Positions 6,944 to 11,686 of a DNA stretch of 11,686 nt are shown in pieces. The first letter of the stretch is position 1. Each line of letters starts with the position of its first letter. The translations under genes and the position numbers were made by a program. Under the pieces are notes generated by a model. That model worked only from the letters and a program-made list of their open reading frames with translations, did no database searches and was not told the origin of the DNA. The stretch lies in the NCBI GenBank assembly GCA_005789975.1, contig SXWC01000100.1:1-11686 (forward strand), given 5' to 3'. Source of the DNA: Planctomycetaceae bacterium. GTDB lineage: Bacteria > Planctomycetota > Planctomycetia > Pirellulales > UBA1268.

Positions 6944-6973
6944 CCATGGTTTTCCATGGCTTCCCATGGGTTC
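6944..6973. repeat. Three 10-bp units each beginning with the palindrome CCATGG
   Basis: CCATGG occurs at 6944-6949, 6954-6959 and 6964-6969, each followed by a T-rich tetramer (TTTT, CTTC, GTTC). A degenerate fourth unit (TCACGG) may follow. It lies 19 bp upstream of the start chosen for the second DUF1559 gene and about 190 bp upstream (in the other direction) of the RluA-family gene. Confidence 0.8.
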
Positions 6974-6991
6974 TCACGGACTTTCGTGCCG

Positions 6992-7885
6992 ATGATACCT
7001 CCAATCGCTCCCGTTCGTTCGCAGAGCCCCCACGGATGGCTCATTCCGCGGCGGCGGGCGTTTTCGCTCGTGGAAATGCTCGTGGTGATCGCGATCCTCG
7101 GGACGCTCGTGGGCTTGGTGCTGCCGGCCGTGCAGCGGGTCCGCGAATCGGCTCGGTTGATCACGTGCGGAAACAACATCCGGCAGATCGCCCTCGGCGT
7201 CGGCTCCTACGAGTCGGCCCGCCGGTCGTTTCCCGCCGGTTCCGACGCGACACCGCACGAACCAGGCCTGCCGGAAGGCACGCAGCACGCCTGGTCGTCG
7301 GTGATCCTCCCCTCCATCGAAGAACAGGGCCTGGCCTCGCGGATCAACTACGCCATCCGCTGGGACGCCCCCGGTGGCAACGACATCGCATCCGATCAGG
7401 CCGTCTCGATCTACGCCTGCCCGAGCGGCATCGTGCCATCGGTGGGCAAAGCCGACTACGGCGGCGTCGCGGGATCGTGGATCGTCGAGGAAGGAGTCCC
7501 GTTCGCGGGCCCGGCCGGATTCACCAACGGCATCCTCTTCGCCGTCGATGCCGATCATCGGCCGGCACGGGCGGCGTCCGTGACCGACGGCCTCGGCCAG
7601 ACGCTGCTCGTCGCGGAGGCGGTCGATCGCGGCATCGCCGGGGAGCCGGCCGACGATCCCAACGCGACCGGCCGCTGGGCGCGGATCAACTGCTTCGCGC
7701 AGAGCGCGTCGTTCATCAACACCCGCGGCAGCGACATCGCGAGCAACCACGTCGGCGGGGCCCAGACCGCCTTTGCCGACGGCCGCGTCGCCTTTCTCAC
7801 CGACATGACGGAGCCGCGCGTTCTGGCGGCGATCTGCACCCGCAACGGCGGCGAGGCCGACGCCTCGTCCCGGGCGGACAAGTGA
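6992..7885 (+). CDS. Second DUF1559 protein with prepilin-type N-terminus
   Basis: From ATG 6992 the product is 297 residues. An in-frame ATG at 6956 would add 12 residues encoded by the CCATGG repeat and is less likely; neither start has a strong ribosome site. A long leader ends in PRRRA, followed by FSLVEMLVVIAILGTLVGLV. Processing is expected at A23/F24 with Glu at +5 (E28); the usual Gly at -1 is replaced by Ala, as appears common in planctomycete paralogues. LPAVQRVRESARLITCGNN and a closing FADGRVAFLTDM motif confirm the DUF1559 family. It is shorter than the copy at 4691-5695 and clearly diverged, so it is a paralogue and not a recent duplicate. It is expected to be anchored in the inner membrane as a pseudopilin-like protein; its partner is unknown. 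A small exported protein follows 138 bp downstream. Confidence 0.92.
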   Translation: MIPPIAPVRSQSPHGWLIPRRRAFSLVEMLVVIAILGTLVGLVLPAVQRVRESARLITCGNNIRQIALGVGSYESARRSFPAGSDATPHEPGLPEGTQHAWSSVILPSIEEQGLASRINYAIRWDAPGGNDIASDQAVSIYACPSGIVPSVGKADYGGVAGSWIVEEGVPFAGPAGFTNGILFAVDADHRPARAASVTDGLGQTLLVAEAVDRGIAGEPADDPNATGRWARINCFAQSASFINTRGSDIASNHVGGAQTAFADGRVAFLTDMTEPRVLAAICTRNGGEADASSRADK

Positions 7886-8023
7886 TCGCCTCCGCAACGT
7901 GCGGTGGCGGGCGGCCGCGCGTTGCGACCGTCCGCCGCGAGGGATCGCGACACCATCCGCCGTGACCGAAGCCACTTCGGTCCAGGCGTTTTGCTCGGTT
8001 GTTTTTCCTCGAAGGGGTCACCC

Positions 8024-8452
8024 ATGTTTCGCAGAAAATGTCTCGCCGCCCTGGCCGTCGTGGCCATGGGCTTCCTCGTCGCTTCCACGGCGCAGGCCGG
8101 CGCCACCGGCGGCGCGGTCGGTGTCAAGAAGACCGCCAACGTCAAGATCCAGAACGTCGGCGCGATCCCGACGTATGTCGTGATCATTCCCCAGGGGTTC
8201 GCGACACCGGTCACGGTCAATGATGCCAAGCGGCTCGGTGCCGTCCTGCTCGCTCCCAGCAGCAGGGCGATCTTCTATCCGGTGCCGTCCGGAAACGGAA
8301 CCATCGCGGTCATCGACGCCAGTTCGGTTCCCCCGGCGGGGCTGCTGCCGCCGCCCGACGACACGGTCGCCTACTCGGTCCGCAAAGGGAAGATCGCCTA
8401 CGCGAAGATCTTCTCGCCGGGACCGACGGTCGAAATCGTGCCGAAGTACTGA
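8024..8452 (+). CDS. Small secreted protein of unknown function
   Basis: The protein has 142 residues. ATG 8024 is preceded by GAAGGGG about 7 nt upstream, and the product begins with a textbook signal peptide: MFRRK, a hydrophobic core (LAALAVVAMGFLVAS) and a cleavage site after TAQA (residue 25). The longer frame opening at 7904 would bury this signal peptide and is rejected. The mature part, about 117 residues, has no cysteine and is rich in short beta-prone stretches (VKIQNVG, TYVVIIPQG, GAVLLAPSS, GTIAVIDAS, TVEIVPKY) with a Pro-rich turn LLPPPDD near 108-113, suggesting a compact beta-sandwich-like fold. I do not recognise a family. It has its own ribosome site and a possible terminator, so it may be expressed alone. 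It lies between a pseudopilin-like gene and lnt, fitting the envelope theme, but no functional link can be shown. Confidence 0.82.
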   Translation: MFRRKCLAALAVVAMGFLVASTAQAGATGGAVGVKKTANVKIQNVGAIPTYVVIIPQGFATPVTVNDAKRLGAVLLAPSSRAIFYPVPSGNGTIAVIDASSVPPAGLLPPPDDTVAYSVRKGKIAYAKIFSPGPTVEIVPKY

Positions 8453-8475
8453 GCCGCCCGCTCGCCGGCGTTTTT
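8453..8475 (+). terminator. Possible intrinsic terminator of the small secreted protein gene
   Basis: GCCG (8453-8456) can pair with CGGC (8466-8469), or CGCC with GGCG nearby, and TTTTT follows at 8471-8475. The stem is short, so the call is weak, but it is placed directly after the stop codon. Confidence 0.35.
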
Positions 8476-8477
8476 CA

Positions 8478-8510
8478 CGTGGACAAAGGTCATGGAAGAC
8501 TTTTTCCACG
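8478..8510 (+). promoter_or_regulatory. Strong imperfect hairpin in the lnt leader
   Basis: CGTGGA (8478-8483) pairs with TCCACG (8505-8510). After a bulged C8484, AAAGGTC pairs with GACTTTT (8485-8491 with 8498-8504, one G-T pair), leaving the 6-nt loop ATGGAA. That is about 13 base pairs with one bulge. The loop contains the ATG of the longer possible lnt start (8492). A T-run lies within the 3' arm, not after it, so it is not a classical terminator. Confidence 0.45.
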
Positions 8511-8539
8511 GGCCGCGAAACACAGGATGCAATCAGGGC

Positions 8540-10147
8540 ATGACGAGAGGCTTGCTCGGGTCGGTCACGCGGGCGCTGGCCTCGGCCACGGCGGCTGGTG
8601 CGGTCGCCGTTTTCCTGGCCGCGCCGTGGCTCGACCCGCGACTGGTGTGGTGCGAATGGCTCGGTGTGGCCGTCGCGCTGTTGCTCATCGACCACGTCCG
8701 CGGCTGGCGGGGCGAGGCGTGGACCCTGGCCTCGGCGGTCGCGGCGATCGCGATCGCGTTTCACTGGGCGCCGCAGGCGCTCGCCGCCGCGATGAACGCG
8801 GACGAACGGACCGGCCTCCTGGTCGCCACGCCGCTCGTGCTCTGGGATGCCGCCCGGCTGGCCATGCCGATCTGGTTCGCCGCGAGAATCACCCGCGATC
8901 CCCGCACCGCGTGGCTGCCGGCGGCCCTGACCGGCACTTTCACCGAAGCGTTCGTCCCCGCGGTCTTCCCCTGGAAACTCGGGTACGCGCAGGTCGGGTG
9001 GCCTGTCGTCATCCAGTCGGTTGACCTCCTGGGTCCGGAGTCAGCGACCTTCGTCCTCCATGCACACGCAGGGGCGATCGCATGGCTGATCCACACGGGC
9101 GTCACTCGATACCACGGTTCACCGGCGGTCTCACGAGGCCGGCCCCCCTCGATCTCCCCGCCGCCGATCAGCCTGCTCGCCATCGCCGTGTGTGCCGCCA
9201 ATCTGGTCTACGGCAGCGCTGCGCTGAACTCCTGGGACGACCGCGTCGCCAAGGCGGCGACCTGCTCCGTCCTGCTCGTTCAGGCCAACCCCGAGGACGA
9301 GGATGGCATCGACGCCCTGCGGAGGCTCACCCGCGCGGGCTGCTCCGCCACGGCGGTCGTGCCGGATCTCGTCTGCTGGCCGGAGTGCAGCGGCGGCTCC
9401 TACGAGGCGACGCTCGACTCGCTCGCGGACGCCGATCGCGTCGCCGGGCACTCACGAGCGCCGTATCGTGGCCTGCGGCCGCTCGCCGCCCCCGCCTGCC
9501 CGCTGCTCTTCGGCGGAAAGACCTACAGGGGCCATCCGGACCGGCCGGAGTCCCTGCACCAGACGGGCATCCTGATCGATACCACGGAAACCATCCGGGG
9601 CCGCTACCACAAACGGCACCTGATGCCCTTCGGCGAATACCTGCCGGGCAGCGGCTTCGTGCCGGAGATCTCGCTCTACTTCCCCATGGCGGACGAGTTC
9701 ACCGCGGGCAGCGAGCCGTGTGTCCTGCAGTGCGGCACCGGGCCGCGACTGGGCGTGATGCTCTGTTACGAGGACATGGTGCCGGAGGCCGCCCATTCGC
9801 TCGCGCGGGCAGGGGCCGCCGTGCTCGTGTCACTGATCAACGGTTCGGCGTTCACGCAGCCGCTGACACTCGCGCAGCATCGGATGCTCGCCCAGCTGCG
9901 GGCCGTCGAGTGCCGGCGCTGCCTGCTGCGCTGCGCGGCCACGGGCGAGACCTGCCTGATCTCGCCCACCGGCAGGGTGCTCGCGATGCTCGAGCCGCAG
10001 ACACGTGGCGTGCTGGCGGCCGACGTGCCGCTCCTCGACGCGACCACTCCCGCGATCTGGATTGGAAACGCCTGGCCGGCGGCCTGCGGAGGCGGAGCGC
10101 TGGCGCTGGCCCTGGGGCGACGACGTCGCGGTCATTCCGCCGGTTGA
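8540..10147 (+). CDS. lnt: Apolipoprotein N-acyltransferase (Lnt), divergent
   Basis: From ATG 8540 the product is 535 residues; an in-frame ATG at 8492 would add 16, and the choice is uncertain. Lnt adds the third acyl chain to the N-terminal cysteine of lipoproteins in the inner membrane, its active domain facing the periplasm. Residues 1-230 hold several hydrophobic segments (about 13-30, 40-52, 62-78, 92-115, 155-185, 208-225). The nitrilase-like domain (243-500) keeps the expected triad: Glu282 in CWPECSG, Lys358 in YHKRHLMPFGEYLP, and Cys409 in MLCYEDMVPE. The final segment 510-526 could be the last membrane helix. Oddities: the usual NDAWF-type motif after the catalytic cysteine reads NGSAF here, and the next conserved helix reads RAVECRRCLLRCAATGE, unusually Cys-rich. 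A long Ser/Pro-rich loop lies around 193-208. The intact triad supports activity. Confidence 0.88.
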   Translation: MTRGLLGSVTRALASATAAGAVAVFLAAPWLDPRLVWCEWLGVAVALLLIDHVRGWRGEAWTLASAVAAIAIAFHWAPQALAAAMNADERTGLLVATPLVLWDAARLAMPIWFAARITRDPRTAWLPAALTGTFTEAFVPAVFPWKLGYAQVGWPVVIQSVDLLGPESATFVLHAHAGAIAWLIHTGVTRYHGSPAVSRGRPPSISPPPISLLAIAVCAANLVYGSAALNSWDDRVAKAATCSVLLVQANPEDEDGIDALRRLTRAGCSATAVVPDLVCWPECSGGSYEATLDSLADADRVAGHSRAPYRGLRPLAAPACPLLFGGKTYRGHPDRPESLHQTGILIDTTETIRGRYHKRHLMPFGEYLPGSGFVPEISLYFPMADEFTAGSEPCVLQCGTGPRLGVMLCYEDMVPEAAHSLARAGAAVLVSLINGSAFTQPLTLAQHRMLAQLRAVECRRCLLRCAATGETCLISPTGRVLAMLEPQTRGVLAADVPLLDATTPAIWIGNAWPAACGGGALALALGRRRRGHSAG

Positions 10148-10173
10148 GCCGATGCCGCTGCCCGCGAACCGGG

Positions 10174-10201
10174 CCGCCTTGACCGGTTTTCCGGCGGTTT
10201 T
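10174..10201 (+). terminator. Possible terminator after lnt
   Basis: CCGCC (10174-10178) can pair with GGCGG (10193-10197), followed by TTTT (10198-10201); an alternative stem is CCGG-TTTT-CCGG (10183-10194). It begins 27 bp after the lnt stop and overlaps the candidate purA promoter, so the two calls compete or share the sequence. Confidence 0.35.
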
Positions 10202-10206
10202 AGACT
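10179..10206 (+). promoter_or_regulatory. Candidate promoter for purA-uppS
   Basis: TTGACC (10179-10184, 5 of 6 matches) and TAGACT (10201-10206, 4 of 6) are separated by 16 nt. They lie about 60 nt upstream of the purA GTG. Confidence 0.4.
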
Positions 10207-10267
10207 CTCACAGGAGGTCGCGGCTTTCACGCCTCCGTCGTTTCCACGTCGAGAGGACTTCTGAACC

Positions 10268-11602
10268 GTGCCCGGCACCTGCGTCATCGGTCTGCAATGG
10301 GGCGACGAGGCCAAAGGCAAGCTCGTCGATATCCTCACGGAAGACCACGATATCGTCGTCCGTTACCAGGGTGGTGCCAACGCCGGTCACACCGTCGTCT
10401 CCGGCGGCCAGACCTGGAAACTCTCCATCATCCCCAGCGGCATCCTCCGCGACCGGGTCGCCTGCGTCGTGACCGGAGGGGTGGTTCTCGACCCGGCCAA
10501 GGTTCTCGAGGAGATGGACGGCCTGGAGTCGCGGGGCATCCGGATGGAAGGCAAGCTCCAACTCAGCGATCGGGCGCACGTCGTCTTTCCCTGGCACGTC
10601 GTCGAAGACCGCCTGCTGGACGGAAGTCTTTCCGGCGGCGGAGCGATCGGCACCACGGGCCGGGGCATCGGGCCCTGTTACCGCGACAAGGTGGGCCGGG
10701 CGCTCGCGATCCGGCTGGGTGACCTCTACCGCGACGACTTCCGCGCGAAGGTCGAACACGTGGTGGACTTCAAGAACCGGCTGTTCTCCAGCTGGCCCTC
10801 CGGCACCGCGGCACCGCTCGACGCCGCCGCGATCCACGCCCAATACGCCGCCTACGCCGAGCGGCTGCGGCCCCACGTCGCCGACACCAACGCCTACCTG
10901 CTCGATGCCGTCGAGCAGGGGAGCCGTCTGCTCTTCGAGGGCGCGCAGGGTGCCCTCCTCGACATCGACCACGGCACGTTTCCCTTCGTGACGAGCAGCA
11001 ACTCGTCGGGCGTGGGCGTGGCGAGCGGATCGGGCGTGCCCGGTCGTTGGATCGATCGCGTGATCGGGGTGGTGAAGGCCTATTCGACGCGTGTCGGCGG
11101 CGGACCGCTCCCCACGGAGCAGGACAATGCGACCGGAATGCATCTCCGCGAACGCGGCCGTGAGTACGGCACCGTGACGAAGCGGCCCCGCCGTTGCGGC
11201 TGGTTCGACGCCGTTGCCGCCCGCTACACGGCACGGCTCTCCGGCGTCGACGAACTCGCGGTGATGTTGCTCGACGTGCTCGGCGGCCTCGACGAACTGA
11301 AAATCTGCACCGCCTACGAGATCGACGGCCGGCGGACGACGCAGTTTCCGAGCCAGATCGGCGATCTCGAGCGTGCGGTGCCCCTCTCCGAGACCCTGCC
11401 GGGCTGGCCGGAGGAACTCGACGGCGTGCGCGACGAGCATTCCCTGCCGGCCAACGCCCGCCGGTACGTCGATCGGATCGCGGAACTCCTCGGCAGGCCC
11501 GTGTCGATCGTGTCGGTGGGTCCAGACCGTGATCAGACCATCATTCGCGATTCCGGGAGCACGCGGCGGCCATGGCATCCCCTTCAGCCGGCCAACGCCT
11601 GA
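10268..11602 (+). CDS. purA: Adenylosuccinate synthetase
   Basis: The protein has 444 residues (E. coli enzyme 432). It joins IMP and aspartate using GTP to give adenylosuccinate, the first committed step from IMP to AMP, in the cytoplasm. The start is GTG 10268, with GAGAGGA 10 nt upstream. Visible signatures: the P-loop segment QWGDEAKGK (10-18) with catalytic Asp13, NAGHTV with catalytic His41, the IMP/GTP-site segment GTTGRGIGPCYRDK, FEGAQGALLDIDHGTFPFVT, the flexible-loop sequence RVGGGPLPTE, TKRPRRCGWFD, and the C-terminal VSVGPDRDQTI. Two normally invariant-looking positions differ: the P-loop reads DEAKGK where DEGKGK is usual, and the Arg-rich loop reads TVTKRPRR where TTGRPRR is usual. 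All catalytic residues are kept, so I regard it as active and these as lineage features. Its stop overlaps the uppS start (TGATG). Confidence 0.97.
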   Translation: MPGTCVIGLQWGDEAKGKLVDILTEDHDIVVRYQGGANAGHTVVSGGQTWKLSIIPSGILRDRVACVVTGGVVLDPAKVLEEMDGLESRGIRMEGKLQLSDRAHVVFPWHVVEDRLLDGSLSGGGAIGTTGRGIGPCYRDKVGRALAIRLGDLYRDDFRAKVEHVVDFKNRLFSSWPSGTAAPLDAAAIHAQYAAYAERLRPHVADTNAYLLDAVEQGSRLLFEGAQGALLDIDHGTFPFVTSSNSSGVGVASGSGVPGRWIDRVIGVVKAYSTRVGGGPLPTEQDNATGMHLRERGREYGTVTKRPRRCGWFDAVAARYTARLSGVDELAVMLLDVLGGLDELKICTAYEIDGRRTTQFPSQIGDLERAVPLSETLPGWPEELDGVRDEHSLPANARRYVDRIAELLGRPVSIVSVGPDRDQTIIRDSGSTRRPWHPLQPANA

Positions 11603-11686
11603 TGGCGGCGGACGACCCAAGCCAAGCCGTCGTCCCCGTCTCGTCCGCGGCCGATGACGCCCGACTTCCGCGGCATGTCGCCATCA
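11602..11686 (+). CDS. uppS: Isoprenyl transferase / undecaprenyl diphosphate synthase, N-terminal fragment
   Basis: ATG 11602 shares its A with the purA stop (TGATG). The frame stays open to the window edge: 28 codons, with residues 2-20 being a low-complexity Ala/Asp/Val tail and then ARLPRHVAI. The PRHVAI string is the standard lead-in to the MDGNGRWA substrate-binding motif of the cis-prenyltransferase family, which would begin just past the edge. UppS condenses isopentenyl diphosphate onto farnesyl diphosphate to make the lipid carrier for peptidoglycan and polysaccharide assembly. Its placement directly after purA suggests a translationally coupled operon. The call rests on a short motif and context. 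Confidence 0.75.
   Translation, partial: MAADDPSQAVVPVSSAADDARLPRHVAI

Noticed and set aside
6752..6967. 72-codon N-terminal extension of the RluA-family gene
   Set aside because: The translated extension is low-complexity, is encoded partly by the CCATGG array, and precedes the normal S4-domain start; M at 6751 fits the family better.
4691..7885. The two DUF1559 genes as a recent tandem duplication or the arms of a mobile element
   Set aside because: Similarity is confined to the family's N-terminal helix and C-terminal motif; the lengths and central regions differ, and an unrelated gene lies between them.

Overview
The window looks like a stretch of chromosome from a GC-rich planctomycete, probably Pirellulales-like. 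This rests on gene content: a cysteine-rich YTV-repeat extracellular protein, two DUF1559 proteins with prepilin-type N-termini, a PEP-CTERM protein, and ordinary housekeeping genes sitting between them. There is no sign of a phage, insertion sequence, CRISPR array or plasmid. The assignment comes from recognised families, not from a search.

Layout. Positions 1-1952 (minus strand) hold the first 650 residues of a secreted YTV-repeat protein whose C-terminus lies beyond the window. It is divergent from rex (2234-2944, plus), an NADH-sensing repressor. A gene-poor stretch with two copies of a 16-bp repeat follows, then tRNA-Gln(UUG) at 3319-3389 with a plausible terminator. Next is a probable two-gene operon: a PEP-CTERM beta-propeller protein (3690-4694) whose stop overlaps the start of a DUF1559 pseudopilin-like protein (4691-5695). 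This operon converges on an RluA-family pseudouridine synthase (5744-6751, minus).

A short spacer with three CCATGG palindromes exactly 10 bp apart leads into a second DUF1559 gene (start taken as 6992, end 7885), a small secreted protein of unknown function (8024-8452), and a divergent lnt (about 8540-10147). A probable terminator/promoter region then precedes purA (10268-11602, GTG start). The first 28 codons of uppS overlap the purA stop by one base and run off the right edge.

Functional reading. Much of the window concerns the cell envelope: the YTV protein, the PEP-CTERM protein, two type-IV-pilin-like DUF1559 proteins, a small exported protein, lipoprotein N-acylation (lnt) and undecaprenyl-diphosphate synthesis (uppS). 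The rest is information or core metabolism: rex, tRNA-Gln, the RluA-family enzyme and purA. I found no convincing undescribed multi-gene system. The most distinctive items are the architecture of the YTV repeat gene, the PEP-CTERM/DUF1559 translational coupling, the phased CCATGG array and the uncharacterised 142-aa secreted protein.
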